A stretch of DNA of 64,000 bases from Acinetobacter brisouii CIP 110357 (GTDB taxonomy: Bacteria; Pseudomonadota; Gammaproteobacteria; Pseudomonadales; Moraxellaceae): contig NZ_KI530762.1 of the NCBI RefSeq assembly GCF_000488275.1, positions 763,536 through 827,535 on the forward strand, given 5' to 3'. How positions within the stretch are numbered: position 1 is the stretch's first letter; the number at the start of each line of letters is the position of its first letter. This document shows, piece after piece, positions 27,122 to 36,694 of this stretch. The position numbers and the translations under genes were made by a program. The notes beneath the pieces were generated by a model, which saw only the letters and a program-made list of their open reading frames with translations, was not told where the DNA came from and did no database searches.

Positions 27122-27510
27122 TTATTTTTGAGCTGCCTGATATTCCTGAATAACTTCTAGCGCAGCACGGAATGCTTCTTGAGTCGCAGGCGCACCGCAA
27201 TATGGCAAGCTGTGCAATAGGTTTCCTGAATTTCTTCTACACTACAACCATTATTCAGCGCGCCACGCACATGACCTTTCAGTTCGGTTGGAGATTTTTG
27301 TGCAACCAACATGGCGATGGTAATTAAAGAGCGGTATTTGCGCGGCAAAACTCCTTCACGTTGCCACGTTGAACCCCAAGCGTGTTCATTAATCCAGTCC
27401 TGTAAAGGTTGGGTAAATGCAACGGTATTGTCTTGAGCGCGTTTGACAAATGCTTCGCCCATCACTTCAGTACGAACTTTTAAGCCATTTTCATAATCTT
27501 GCTGTGCCAT
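27122..27510 (-). pseudogene. Carboxymuconolactone decarboxylase family protein, frameshifted near the C-terminus
   Basis: From the ATG at 27510 the reading MAQQDYENGLKVRTEVMG to EEIQETY matches the CMD/AhpD-like fold. It includes the family segment REGVLPRKYRSLITIAML, and the product would be about 130 residues. After EEIQET the frame is lost. The next frame supplies the expected ending LHSLPYCGAPATQEAFRAAL and stops at 27122. A single missing base near 27220 explains this. The shifted version ends as HSVLR. It may be a recent pseudogene or a sequencing error. If intact it would resemble PcaC or a related decarboxylase. Confidence 0.8.
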
Positions 27511-27659
27511 GTTGCTTGACCTGTAAGGTGAGTAAAATCTCACCTTACACTGAAAATTAACATCGATATATTAGGCTTGAGTCCATTAAGAAGCGGGCGT
27601 TATATTTGACTGGCTGCCCAACTTTTTAAGGGCAGTTCATCAGGCGTTTTTTATTGTAG

Positions 27660-28676
27660 TTAGATTAACTTGGCATCGTTCATTTCAAGCTTGATGTAAG
27701 CATAGAAAATTGGCGCTGCAATCAGCCCACCAAAACCAAAAATAGCTTCAAAAATCAGCATGGCAAGCAGAACTTCCCAAGCATGCGCATTAATTTTGCT
27801 GCCTACAATTTTGGCATTAATAAAATATTCAAGCTTATGAATCAGGATTAAATACATTAAAGCTGCAGCAGCGACAGGCAATGAAATGGTTAAACCTGAA
27901 ATAATAATCAGGCTATTGGAAATTAGATTGCCTGCAATCGGAATCAGCCCAAAAATAAAGGTCAAAATAGTCAGGGTTTTAGCAAAAGGAAGGTGTACAC
28001 CGCATAATGGCAGTGCAATAAATACAAAAACAATAAACAGGGCGGTGTTAATTAGAGAAATCTGAATTTGAGCAAAAACGACATTTCTAAATGACAATCC
28101 CAGTTTTTCAATACGTAGCATCAGCGCCATTTTAAATGTTGGCTGGGCTTCTTTATAGCTAAACGAATGAATAGAAACTAAGATCCCGATAATTAAGCCA
28201 ATCACCATGGTGGCAAAATTATGCAAAATATCCGAACCTGTATGCCTTAAAACAGAAACGTTATCTTTAAGTAAAATAAAAATATGGTTTTTTAAATCAG
28301 TTACGCTGTTTGGAATATAAATGGAGATATATTTTGAAACTTCCTGTTGTAATAAAATCAATGTTTGGTCAATTTTTTCACTAAACGCCGTCAGTCCAGG
28401 CCCTTGTAAATCATAAATCACAAAGCTGACCAGACTGGTAATAAGGAAGCTGAGCAAGGAAACAATCACAATACTCAGTACAATGCTGATAATTAATTTT
28501 GCGCGATGACTGTCAATATAACGATCAATCACCTTACTTAAACTATGAATAATTTCATAGATCAGGAAGCCTGCAAAAAAACTTGGCAGGAGATGTAAAG
28601 GAATAATCGCCACAAGAGATAATATAATAAGAATATAGCTTGCCAGAATGCTTTGTCTGTCGCTCAAGATATTCAT
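27660..28676 (-). CDS. AI-2E family transporter-like membrane protein
   Basis: 338 residues with about seven or eight membrane helices. Paired helices open the protein, a larger soluble segment spans about 95-150, and then comes the conserved C-terminal half. There LTFIFGLIPIAGNLIS and the final LIAAPIFYAYIKLE are characteristic of the AI-2E/TqsA/PerM family (PF01594). Members are permeases or exporters with poorly defined substrates. The gene stands alone, divergent from nothing obvious. Start at 28676; there is no sign of damage. Confidence 0.85.
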   Translation of the reverse strand: MNILSDRQSILASYILIILSLVAIIPLHLLPSFFAGFLIYEIIHSLSKVIDRYIDSHRAKLIISIVLSIVIVSLLSFLITSLVSFVIYDLQGPGLTAFSEKIDQTLILLQQEVSKYISIYIPNSVTDLKNHIFILLKDNVSVLRHTGSDILHNFATMVIGLIIGILVSIHSFSYKEAQPTFKMALMLRIEKLGLSFRNVVFAQIQISLINTALFIVFVFIALPLCGVHLPFAKTLTILTFIFGLIPIAGNLISNSLIIISGLTISLPVAAAALMYLILIHKLEYFINAKIVGSKINAHAWEVLLAMLIFEAIFGFGGLIAAPIFYAYIKLEMNDAKLI

Positions 28677-28824
28677 GCTGGTTTGACCCGATATTTAGCA
28701 AAAGAAATGCCATAGGAAATGCAATGAGGCTGCACAGAATTGTATTAATCCTAGACAAAGGTCATTCTAACTGCTTCGGAAATACTTAGAAATAAAAAAA
28801 TACGCTTTATCTGAATCAAAAAAA

Positions 28825-29523
28825 TTAGCCAATTTTCGCTTCGTTTAGGCGGCGTGCACCTTCAAGAATCATCCGAATCATGATCATGGTTTGCTGTGCC
28901 ACGACATTACGTTCATTTACAGGCAAATCGATGACTTTTGCACCCATATTAAATACCAGCTGGGTAATAGCTTTTGCCGCTAAATCTGGGTGAAACAGTC
29001 GGTTCTGGTTCAAACGCTCTAAACGAATCAGGTCTTCTTGCAATTCTTGCTGGAAAAAGCTGAGTTGTTGCTCCACCGCGCGTTTATAGGAAATTGAACC
29101 CGTATAACCTTCACGTAACAGTAAACTCAGGTTGCCATCATCGGTGTCGAGTTGCTGTAAAAAGACTTCAACTGAAGTACGAATAATGCTTTCTTGTTTA
29201 GATGCTTTAAGGCGTGCTTCACGAATAATCTTACGTAACACCACGCCAGCACGATTAATCAGTTCAATCGCAAGCTCATCCATGTCTTTAAAATGCCGAT
29301 AAAAACTGTTGGGTGCAATGCCTGCTTCACGAGCAACTTCGCGTAAACTCAAAGACGCAATACTTTTTTCTGGGCCAATTAAATTTAAGGTTGCCTGAAA
29401 TAATTCTTCTTTGGTAATCGTGGCTTTTCGACCAGCACTACGTAGAGCTGTTTTGGCTTGAGTAGGGGGAGTGTCAAGTAACGAGTGATCAGTTGGCATA
29501 GCAGTTATCGATAAAGGGGGCAT
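28825..29523 (-). CDS. TetR-family regulator of unsaturated fatty acid synthesis (FabR/DesT-like)
   Basis: 232 residues. The N-terminal helix-turn-helix is SIASLSLREVAREAGIAPNSFYRHFKDMDEL (residues about 53-84), the FabR/DesT type. The C-terminal ligand domain is predicted all-helical. It is transcribed divergently from a ferredoxin reductase and a desaturase, the same arrangement as Pseudomonas desT-desCB. Repression of those two genes in response to acyl-CoA saturation is therefore the likely role (inference from family and position). The start could be a few codons later (MPTDHS). Confidence 0.88.
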   Translation of the reverse strand: MPPLSITAMPTDHSLLDTPPTQAKTALRSAGRKATITKEELFQATLNLIGPEKSIASLSLREVAREAGIAPNSFYRHFKDMDELAIELINRAGVVLRKIIREARLKASKQESIIRTSVEVFLQQLDTDDGNLSLLLREGYTGSISYKRAVEQQLSFFQQELQEDLIRLERLNQNRLFHPDLAAKAITQLVFNMGAKVIDLPVNERNVVAQQTMIMIRMILEGARRLNEAKIG

Positions 29524-29623
29524 GTAAACTCATGTGGCAAGCTCGGATTTATTTGAAGATTATAGCCTTAGAACTGAACGATAAGAAATAGTGCAAAGAA
29601 TTGTTTCTTGATTGCATAAATAC

Positions 29624-29651
29624 TATACATATATATATACATGTGTATAAT
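29624..29651. promoter_or_regulatory. AT-rich palindromic operator candidate and -10 element of the desaturase operon
   Basis: A tract of alternating TATACAT/ATGTGTATA (29624-29649) has partial dyad symmetry. It overlaps a TATAAT at 29646-29651, 22 bp before the reductase start. It is a plausible binding site for the divergent TetR regulator; its low complexity weakens the claim. Confidence 0.4.
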
Positions 29652-29672
29652 AATTAGAAAGTCATAATAGAG

Positions 29673-30752
29673 ATGACCACAATGCATGTCATACAACGTA
29701 AAAAACAACTTTTAGATTTTCTGTCTGGTAGTGTCTATGACAGTAATACCGTAAATTTTTGGCTTCAAAAACTCAATCCATTGTGGTCAACTCGTGAAGC
29801 ACTTGGGCGAATTGTCAAAAAACAAATCATTGCCAATGATGTTGTGAGTTTAACCATTCATTGCAACCAACATATGCAATATGGTGTTGCTGGGCAGCAT
29901 CATCCCGTACATGTAGAAATTCATGGCCGCCGCTATGAACGTACCTACAGTTTGACTCGACTGGATGCCCATCACGTAAAACTGACCTTAAAGAAAATTG
30001 AAGGCGGTGTGGTGAGTACATGGTTATGTGAACAAGCTCAAGTGGGTGATATCCTTGAATTTGGACAGCCTTACGGTGATATGCTGGTTAGCGAACAGCA
30101 ACAAAAACAGTTACTGTTGCTGGCTGCGGGTAGTGGGATTACTCCAATGTATAGCATGTTGGCAGGACTGCATCAGTCTGGGCAGCTCAAGGACTATGAC
30201 ATTCATTTAATGTACTGGGCACAACATGCCACAGGTCTTGCTTTCAAATCAGAATTTGAAGAATGGCAACAAACCTATCCGAATTTTAAGTTTACCGCGC
30301 TATGTACGCGTGATGAACCTGCTGCTGAACGTATTAATCAGAAACATACAGCATTGGCTGCAGACTTTGCTGAACGTACTGTCTTTGCTTGCGGCCCATC
30401 GGGTTTTGTCAATGCTGCAGAAAGTGTGTTTGCTGGCGCAAAACTTTTCAAAAGTGAAGCGTTTAGCCTGACACATATAGAAACTAATGACGTTGGCTTT
30501 GTAAATATTACTTTAAGCAAATCTAAGAAAACCATTGCTGTTGCTAAAGGTCAGCCAATTTTGATTGGTCTGGAACAGGCTCAGCTCAAACCAACTCACG
30601 GTTGCCGTATGGGTATTTGCAATAAATGTGCATGTAATAAAGTATCGGGTGCAACCAAAAACTTAAATAATCAGTCGGAAAATACTGAACCAAATAGCCT
30701 ACTACGCTTATGTGTCAACTCCGCACAAACTGACCTTGTGTTAGATCTTTAA
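29673..30752 (+). CDS. Ferredoxin reductase supplying electrons to the acyl desaturase
   Basis: 359 residues: an N-terminal extension of about 45, then an FAD domain with RTYSLTRLD, an NAD(P) domain with LLAAGSGITPMYSML and ACGPSGFV, and a C-terminal 2Fe-2S domain. The cluster motif is HGCRMGICNKCAC plus a distal Cys in LLRLCVNS. It is analogous to DesB of Pseudomonas, the electron donor for DesC-type desaturation. It is directly followed by the desaturase (14 bp). A second ATG three codons on is an alternative start. Confidence 0.92.
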   Translation: MTTMHVIQRKKQLLDFLSGSVYDSNTVNFWLQKLNPLWSTREALGRIVKKQIIANDVVSLTIHCNQHMQYGVAGQHHPVHVEIHGRRYERTYSLTRLDAHHVKLTLKKIEGGVVSTWLCEQAQVGDILEFGQPYGDMLVSEQQQKQLLLLAAGSGITPMYSMLAGLHQSGQLKDYDIHLMYWAQHATGLAFKSEFEEWQQTYPNFKFTALCTRDEPAAERINQKHTALAADFAERTVFACGPSGFVNAAESVFAGAKLFKSEAFSLTHIETNDVGFVNITLSKSKKTIAVAKGQPILIGLEQAQLKPTHGCRMGICNKCACNKVSGATKNLNNQSENTEPNSLLRLCVNSAQTDLVLDL

Positions 30753-30766
30753 GAGAGGCATCTGCT

Positions 30767-31861
30767 ATGAATATGCAAGTAAAAACACAATATTTTAAAA
30801 ATCCTAAAAACCGCGAACTCACTGAAGCCGATTTAGAGGCGCTTGCTCAAGAGCTAGATGCCATCAAACAAGAAGTTGTGGATGACTTGGGCGAAAAAGA
30901 TGCCCAGTACATTCGCCGTGTGTACTCCGTTGTACGTTATAGCAGTCTAGCAGGTCGTGCTTTATTGTTCGCAGGCTGGTTTCCACCAGCGTGGGTACTC
31001 GGTATAGGCTTACTCGGTTTGTCTAAAATTTTGGAAAATATGGAAGTCGGACACAATGTCATGCACGGTCAATATGACTGGATGAATGATCCGAAATTCA
31101 TGGGACAAACCTACGAATGGGATAATGTCGGTACAAGTGATAACTGGCGTCAAACTCATAACTATAAACATCATACTTATACCAACATTAAAGGGATGGA
31201 TGATGACATTGGTTATGGTCTGGTGCGCTTATTCCCAGAACAGCGCTGGAAAAAAAGCTATTTATTGCAACCGTTGTACAGTATTCCATTTTGCTTGCTG
31301 TTCCAATGGGGTGTCGCGATCCAAAACTTGGAAGTCGGCAAACTGATGATGGGACGCAAGACGAAGGCCAAATTTATCCAAGAAATGCGCCCAGTACAAC
31401 GCAAAGTTGCGAAACAATTGTTCAAGGATTATGTATTCTTCCCACTCGTGGCAGGACCAAGTGCAGTACCTGTATTGCTTGGCAACCTAGCGGCAAATGG
31501 TATCCGTAATGTTTGGACATTCAGTATCATTTTCTGTGGTCACTTCACCAAAGATGTTGAAGTTTTTCCAAAAAGTGTCTTGGAAAATGAAAGTCGCGGA
31601 CACTGGTATATGCGCCAAATTCGCGGGTCATCCAACTTAACAGGTTCAGAAGCCTTTCATATTTTGACAGGTCACTTGAGCCATCAGATTGAGCACCATT
31701 TGTACCCAGAAATTCCTGCGCGCCGTTACCGCAAAATGGGGCCAAAAGTAGAAGCTGTATGTAAAAAATACGGTTTAAACTACAACAATGCCAGCCTGTT
31801 TAAACAATATGGTCAGGTTTTGGGACGTATTTTGAAATACTCGCTACCGTTTAAAAAATAA
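30767..31861 (+). CDS. Membrane fatty acid (acyl-CoA) desaturase
   Basis: 364 residues. Three histidine boxes bind the di-iron centre: HNVMHGQYD (about residue 95), HNYKHHTYTN (about 127) and HQIEHHLYPE (about 305). A pair of membrane helices lies near 60-90 and another near 200-250. It introduces a double bond into long acyl chains, adjusting membrane fluidity. It is co-transcribed with the reductase before it and presumably controlled by the TetR regulator. It ends in a strong terminator. Confidence 0.94.
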   Translation: MNMQVKTQYFKNPKNRELTEADLEALAQELDAIKQEVVDDLGEKDAQYIRRVYSVVRYSSLAGRALLFAGWFPPAWVLGIGLLGLSKILENMEVGHNVMHGQYDWMNDPKFMGQTYEWDNVGTSDNWRQTHNYKHHTYTNIKGMDDDIGYGLVRLFPEQRWKKSYLLQPLYSIPFCLLFQWGVAIQNLEVGKLMMGRKTKAKFIQEMRPVQRKVAKQLFKDYVFFPLVAGPSAVPVLLGNLAANGIRNVWTFSIIFCGHFTKDVEVFPKSVLENESRGHWYMRQIRGSSNLTGSEAFHILTGHLSHQIEHHLYPEIPARRYRKMGPKVEAVCKKYGLNYNNASLFKQYGQVLGRILKYSLPFKK

Positions 31862-31873
31862 TGATCAAGTCAT

Positions 31874-31903
31874 AAAAAAGCGCAGTCTAAACTGCGCTTT
31901 TTT
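31874..31903. terminator. Bidirectional terminator after the desaturase
   Basis: AAAAAAGCGCAGT / ACTGCGCTTTTTT, 13-bp stem with a 4-nt loop, between convergent genes. Confidence 0.9.
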
Positions 31904-31904
31904 A

Positions 31905-32270
31905 TTAATTAAATTTTAACTGTACGCTTGAGCCTGCAAACATACGTTTTATAGCGCGGGGCAAATCTTCATTTTGATCTGCCAGTTCAATATGAATTGA
32001 AGAGTATTCTAATTCGTCTGCAACAACGTCTGCTGCGAGTTGAATCACCATTTGGTTATCAAAAAAACGGATCGATTCAATTGCATTTTGAAATTCAAAT
32101 TCAGTTTCGTTGACCAAAAGCCCAATTTGTTGATTTACTGCCATATCAGGTTCATCAAAACGGCTTAAAATGACGAAATCAATCGGGTCAAACTCATCAT
32201 CTGACAAGCCAATGGTGAATACGTCATCATCATGGCTACAAGAAATATGATTGGCGTGGAAAGATTTCAT
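31905..32270 (-). CDS. Small acidic protein, possibly Imm10-like
   Basis: 121 residues, acidic, with no signal peptide or membrane segment. The pattern ANHISCSHDDDVFTIGLSDDEFDP followed by alternating hydrophobic strands resembles the Imm10 immunity-protein family, but the match is by eye and weak. No toxin or secretion-effector gene is adjacent. It lies 31 bp after the SIMPL gene on the same strand and may share its transcript. Its function is unknown. Confidence 0.6.
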   Translation of the reverse strand: MKSFHANHISCSHDDDVFTIGLSDDEFDPIDFVILSRFDEPDMAVNQQIGLLVNETEFEFQNAIESIRFFDNQMVIQLAADVVADELEYSSIHIELADQNEDLPRAIKRMFAGSSVQLKFN

Positions 32271-32301
32271 CGGGTTGTTTCACTCAGTCTAATTCAAAGT
32301 C

Positions 32302-33003
32302 TTATTTTAGTTGAATTGTTCCGTTTGCGCTGACACTAATTTTAGATTCTCCTGCATTCATGTCCTGTGCCATAGGTGCAGCCGCAACTTCAGCAAACTT
32401 GGCTGTTCTTGCACTCATCATGATCGGGCGATAGCTACTGTTGGTATTGACATTGAGATTGACCAGATTGTAGCTGGTTTTGTGCCAAGACTGAGTCAGT
32501 AACTGGGCACGTTGCTGGAAGTTTTTGGAAGCTTCAAGCATTAGCTCGTTTTCAACTTTACTGCGCTGTTCATCCGAAATACTAAAACCAATCGAGTCGG
32601 TCTGGAAGTTCTGCTGCAGTTCACTGATCAGCTGACTGGCGGCTTTGAAATCACGGCTTTCGATTTGTAGTTCAGCACGTCCACGCCATTCTTTGAGTTT
32701 TTTGTTGTCAGTGTCGTAAACAGGGTAGGTACTTTGAGCCCCAGTTTTGACTTTCACCTGCGGATATTTTTTGGCAGTTGCCAAAGCCTGATTCATCAGT
32801 GTATTGATTTGGTTGGCCAGTTCAGCAGGTTGTTTATTGTTCTTTTCAATGTAAAGAACAGCTTGAATCTGGTCGTTGGAAACCTCACGCGAAGCATCCG
32901 CCTGAATGTTGATGACATTGTAGTTTAATGCTTCGGTAGTGGCGGCAAAAACTGGGCTACTGACGCTAGCAATAAGTAAGCTAGATACGAGCAAATTTCT
33001 CAT
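32302..33003 (-). CDS. Periplasmic SIMPL domain (DUF541) protein
   Basis: 233 residues with an N-terminal signal peptide (cleavage near VFAAT). The mature part starts with YNVINIQADASREVSNDQIQAVLYIE, the SIMPL opening. A typical Asn/Gln-rich helix pair follows, and it ends with a strand KISVSANGTIQL. SIMPL proteins are envelope proteins of unclear biochemical role, some linked to oxidative stress. The gene is upstream of the small acidic protein. Confidence 0.85.
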   Translation of the reverse strand: MRNLLVSSLLIASVSSPVFAATTEALNYNVINIQADASREVSNDQIQAVLYIEKNNKQPAELANQINTLMNQALATAKKYPQVKVKTGAQSTYPVYDTDNKKLKEWRGRAELQIESRDFKAASQLISELQQNFQTDSIGFSISDEQRSKVENELMLEASKNFQQRAQLLTQSWHKTSYNLVNLNVNTNSSYRPIMMSARTAKFAEVAAAPMAQDMNAGESKISVSANGTIQLK

Positions 33004-33465
33004 AAATTTTCCTTGAATTTTGAGTGTTTGTTATCAGGCTCATGTTAATTGGAGAAAACGGATTATATAAAGTTAAATTGTCGCTTCTTTGTAATACTTT
33101 TTAAGTTTTTGTATCTTGGTTTAAGAAATAAAATCTTTTAAATTCAGTAAATTAATTATTGAATATTGGATGATTTTTTTTGTTGATCCAAAGATAAAAA
33201 AATATTTCTGATGAGATGGATTTTCTTATTTTTGTCATGGAGTATCATAATAATGAAGCTAATTCATTAGATAAATGTTTTTTTCAATGAATTAGGTCAA
33301 ATAAAGAGCTAAAAGGTCTTTATTTTTATAGAAAAAAGGGTATTATCGCCCTCCTAGTTATAAGTTCTAAATTTTGTCTAACTAGAATTCTACAAGCACC
33401 GAGTCAAAGGACCACAAGTCACCAGACTTATTTCTTTCAACCCATATCAGAGATGGTAATTCGAT
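33004..33465 (+). other. Long leader/intergenic region upstream of dat-ddc with a terminator-like hairpin
   Basis: 462 bp, strongly AT-rich, between divergent genes. It contains a 10-bp dyad CTAATTCATT / AATGAATTAG (about 33259-33295). Just after it is a hairpin AATAAAGA / TCTTTATT with a 9-nt loop (33300-33324), followed by Ts in the plus direction. About 140 nt then remain to the dat ATG. This may be an attenuator or the end of a short untranslated RNA. No ORF is supported. Confidence 0.45.
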
Positions 33466-34839
33466 ATGAGCGTTACTTCTGTAAATCCTGCCACCAATTC
33501 CACCAACGAATATTACTTGACTCGCCAAAGTCAGATGGAATCGAATGTTCGTAGTTATCCACGTAAATTACCGTTAGCGATAGCGAAAGCACAAGGTTGT
33601 TGGGTTACTGATGTTGAAGGTACTGAGTACCTTGATTGTTTAGCTGGTGCAGGGACATTGGCATTAGGTCATAATCACCCTGCGGTTATTCAAAGTATCC
33701 AAGACACACTTGCAAGTGGTCTGCCTTTGCATACTTTAGATTTAACGACACCTTTAAAAGATGCTTTTACTGAAGCTTTATTGGCTTATTTGCCTGGTGG
33801 TAAAGAAGAATATTGCTTACAGTTCTGTGGTCCATCTGGTGCAGATGCAACAGAAGCAGCGATTAAACTTGCAAAAACTTATACTGGCCGTAGTTCAGTG
33901 ATTAGCTTCTCTGGTGGCTATCATGGTATGACTCATGGTTCATTGGCAATGACAGGTAACCTGAGTGCAAAAAATGCAGTCAATAACCTCATGCCTGGTG
34001 TTCAGTTTATGCCATATCCGCATGAATACCGTTGCCCATTGGGTATTGGCGGTGAAGCGGGTGTTGATGCATTAACTTACTATTTTGAACAGTTCATTGA
34101 AGATGTTGAAAGTGGTGTGACTAAACCTGCTGCTGTCATTCTTGAAGCGATTCAAGGTGAAGGCGGTGTTGTAATTGCACCTACAAAATGGCTTCGTAAA
34201 ATCCGTGAAGTAACTGAAAAACACAACATTGTGTTGATTCTTGATGAAGTACAAGCGGGCTTTGCACGTTCAGGCAAAATGTTTGCATTTGAACATGCGG
34301 GTATCGAGCCAGACGTTGTTGTTATGTCTAAAGCAGTAGGTGGTAGCTTGCCACTTGCAGTATTGGGCATTAAACGTAAATTTGATGCTTGGCAACCAGC
34401 GGGTCACACGGGTACTTTCCGTGGTAACCAATTGGCAATGGGTACAGGTTTAGCTTCTTTACAAGTTATTAAAGAACAAAACCTAGCTCAAAATGCGCAA
34501 GAACGTGGTGATTTCTTACAAGCTGAAATGAAAAAATTGGCACAAGAATTCCCATGTATCGGTAACGTACGTGGCCGTGGCTTAATGTTGGGTATTGAAA
34601 TTGTCGATGAGCGTAAAGCTGCTGATCACATGGGTTCATTACCTGCAGATGCGCAATTGGCTGCTGCGATTCAAACAGCATGCTTTAACAACAAATTGTT
34701 GTTAGAAAAAGGTGGTCGTAACGGTACAGTCATTCGTTTACTTTGCCCGTTGATCATTACTCAAGACGAGTGTGTAGAAGTTATTGCACGCTTCAAGAAA
34801 GCAGTTGCTGAGGCGCTTGTTGCCGTTCGAGGTGCTTAA
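33466..34839 (+). CDS. dat: L-2,4-diaminobutyrate:2-oxoglutarate aminotransferase
   Basis: 457 residues, class III PLP aminotransferase. The PLP lysine is Lys289 in [15 protein letters not shown], preceded by [28 protein letters not shown] is near 125. It makes L-2,4-diaminobutyrate from aspartate semialdehyde. Its stop codon overlaps the ddc start by one base (TAATG), so the two enzymes are translationally coupled. In Acinetobacter the pair makes 1,3-diaminopropane, which has been linked to surface motility. Repetitive AT-rich leader DNA lies upstream. Confidence 0.96.
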   Translation: MSVTSVNPATNSTNEYYLTRQSQMESNVRSYPRKLPLAIAKAQGCWVTDVEGTEYLDCLAGAGTLALGHNHPAVIQSIQDTLASGLPLHTLDLTTPLKDAFTEALLAYLPGGKEEYCLQFCGPSGADATEAAIKLAKTYTGRSSVISFSGGYHGMTHGSLAMTGNLSAKNAVNNLMPGVQFMPYPHEYRCPLGIGGEAGVDALTYYFEQFIEDVESGVTKPAAVILEAIQGEGGVVIAPTKWLRKIREVTEKHNIVLILDEVQAGFARSGKMFAFEHAGIEPDVVVMSKAVGGSLPLAVLGIKRKFDAWQPAGHTGTFRGNQLAMGTGLASLQVIKEQNLAQNAQERGDFLQAEMKKLAQEFPCIGNVRGRGLMLGIEIVDERKAADHMGSLPADAQLAAAIQTACFNNKLLLEKGGRNGTVIRLLCPLIITQDECVEVIARFKKAVAEALVAVRGA

Positions 34840-36371
34840 TGGTTGATTTTGCACAACATCGTAAAGCTTTACTTTGTAATGATGCACAATCCATTGCTGA
34901 CTATCAGTCAGCAATGGGTGAAGCGGTGAAAGCCGTTTCTGCATGGTTGCAAAATGATAAAATGTACACAGGCGGTAGCATCAAAGATTTGCGTGCCGCG
35001 ATTTCTTTTAAACCATCTAAAGATGGTTTAGGTGTACAGACGTCGTTAGAACGTATGGTTGAGCTTTTTCTCAATAAAAGCTTAAAAGTACATCATCCTC
35101 ACTCATTGGCACATTTACACTGCCCAACGATGGTGATGAGCCAGATTGCGGAAGTGTTAATCAATGCGACCAACCAATCAATGGATTCATGGGATCAAAG
35201 CCCTGCAGGTTCGTTGATGGAAGTTCAATTGATTGACTGGTTACGTCAAAAAGTGGGCTATGGCACAGGTCAGGCAGGGGTATTTACCTCTGGTGGTACG
35301 CAATCTAACCTTATGGGTGTATTGCTTGCGCGTGACTGGTGTATTGCGAAAAACTGGAAAGGCGAAAACGGTCAGGAATGGTCTGTACAGCGTGATGGCT
35401 TACCTGCTGATGCATTGAAAAATGTCAAAGTTATTTGTTCTGAAAATGCACACTTCTCTGTGCAAAAGAACATGGCAATGATGGGCATGGGCTTTCAGTC
35501 AGTTGTGACTGTTCCTGTGAACGAAAATGCTCAGATGGATGTCGATGCGCTGGAAAAAACCATGGCGCATTTGAAAGCTGAGGGTAAAATCGTAGCCTGT
35601 GTTGTTGCAACAGCTGGTACGACTGACGCTGGTGCAATTGATCCACTCAAGAAAATTCGTGACATCACTAACCAATATGGTGCGTGGATGCATGTCGATG
35701 CAGCTTGGGGCGGCGCACTGATTTTATCGAATGAATTCCGTTCAATGCTAGATGGTATTGAATTGTCAGATTCGGTGACGCTAGATTTCCATAAACACTA
35801 TTTCCAAAGCATTAGCTGTGGTGCTTTCTTGTTGAAAGACGAAGCCAACTATCGCTTTATGCATTATGAAGCAGAATACCTAAACTCTGCTTATGATGAA
35901 GAACATGGTGTACCAAACCTTGTATCTAAATCATTACAAACGACTCGTCGTTTTGATGCATTGAAATTGTGGATGACGGTTGAAGCATTGGGTGAAGAAC
36001 TTTATGGTTCAATGATCGATCACGGTGTTAAATTGACACGTGAAGTTGCTGACTATATTAAAGCAACACCAGGTCTTGAATTGTTAGTTGAACCACAATT
36101 TGCTTCTGTGTTGTTCCGTGTTGTGCCTGAAGGTTATCCTGCTGAATTCTTGGATAGCTTGAACCAGAACGTTGCAGATGAATTGTTTGCACGTGGTGAG
36201 GCGAATATTGGTGTAACTAAAGTAGGGCATGTTCAATCCTTGAAAATGACTACTTTAAGCCCAGTAGCAACGCTTGAGAATGTACAGAACTTACTTGGAT
36301 TGGTTCTCGCTGAAGCAGATCGTATTAAAGATGCAATTGCAGCAGGAACTTATGTTCCAGCGATTGACTAA
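34839..36371 (+). CDS. ddc: L-2,4-diaminobutyrate decarboxylase
   Basis: 510 residues, group II PLP decarboxylase. The PLP lysine is Lys319 in [20 protein letters not shown] is near 285 and [12 protein letters not shown] near 150. It decarboxylates diaminobutyrate to 1,3-diaminopropane, completing the two-step route begun by dat. It follows a one-base overlap with dat and ends in a strong terminator, so the operon is dat-ddc only. Confidence 0.96.
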   Translation: MVDFAQHRKALLCNDAQSIADYQSAMGEAVKAVSAWLQNDKMYTGGSIKDLRAAISFKPSKDGLGVQTSLERMVELFLNKSLKVHHPHSLAHLHCPTMVMSQIAEVLINATNQSMDSWDQSPAGSLMEVQLIDWLRQKVGYGTGQAGVFTSGGTQSNLMGVLLARDWCIAKNWKGENGQEWSVQRDGLPADALKNVKVICSENAHFSVQKNMAMMGMGFQSVVTVPVNENAQMDVDALEKTMAHLKAEGKIVACVVATAGTTDAGAIDPLKKIRDITNQYGAWMHVDAAWGGALILSNEFRSMLDGIELSDSVTLDFHKHYFQSISCGAFLLKDEANYRFMHYEAEYLNSAYDEEHGVPNLVSKSLQTTRRFDALKLWMTVEALGEELYGSMIDHGVKLTREVADYIKATPGLELLVEPQFASVLFRVVPEGYPAEFLDSLNQNVADELFARGEANIGVTKVGHVQSLKMTTLSPVATLENVQNLLGLVLAEADRIKDAIAAGTYVPAID

Positions 36372-36398
36372 ATAATATAAGTTGCTATCAAGCTGTAG

Positions 36399-36424
36399 AA
36401 AAAGGTCACTGAGGTGACCTTTTT
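36399..36424 (+). terminator. Intrinsic terminator of dat-ddc
   Basis: 11-bp stem AAAAAGGTCAC / GTGACCTTTTT with a 4-nt loop, 28 bp after the ddc stop. Confidence 0.9.
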
Positions 36425-36588
36425 CTATGGAATTCATCATATTTAAAGTGGCTGGTTCTAGCTGAACTCCATCCTTAGATGATCGTAAGTAGCATGGTCA
36501 AATTAATCTAATTTGTATTTATTATTGATTTTTAATGAAAATTATAAAAAATGCCTCTAATCTGAATTATTACAAAATAGTCTTTAAT

Positions 36589-36610
36589 TTGTAACCTAAA
36601 TGTCATATAA
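36589..36610 (+). promoter_or_regulatory. Pho-box-like PhoB site upstream of pstS
   Basis: Two adjacent 11-mers, TTGTAACCTAA and ATGTCATATAA, resemble the CTGTCATAAAT repeat bound by PhoB dimers. The second unit is the better match. They end about 84 bp before the pstS start. The assignment rests on motif similarity and the downstream genes. Confidence 0.6.
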
Positions 36611-36694
36611 AAAACTCAAAATGCACGCGATTCGGCATGAATTTACCAATAAATGCAGTATTTTTATTGGTATAAATTAAATTGAGAGATGGGA

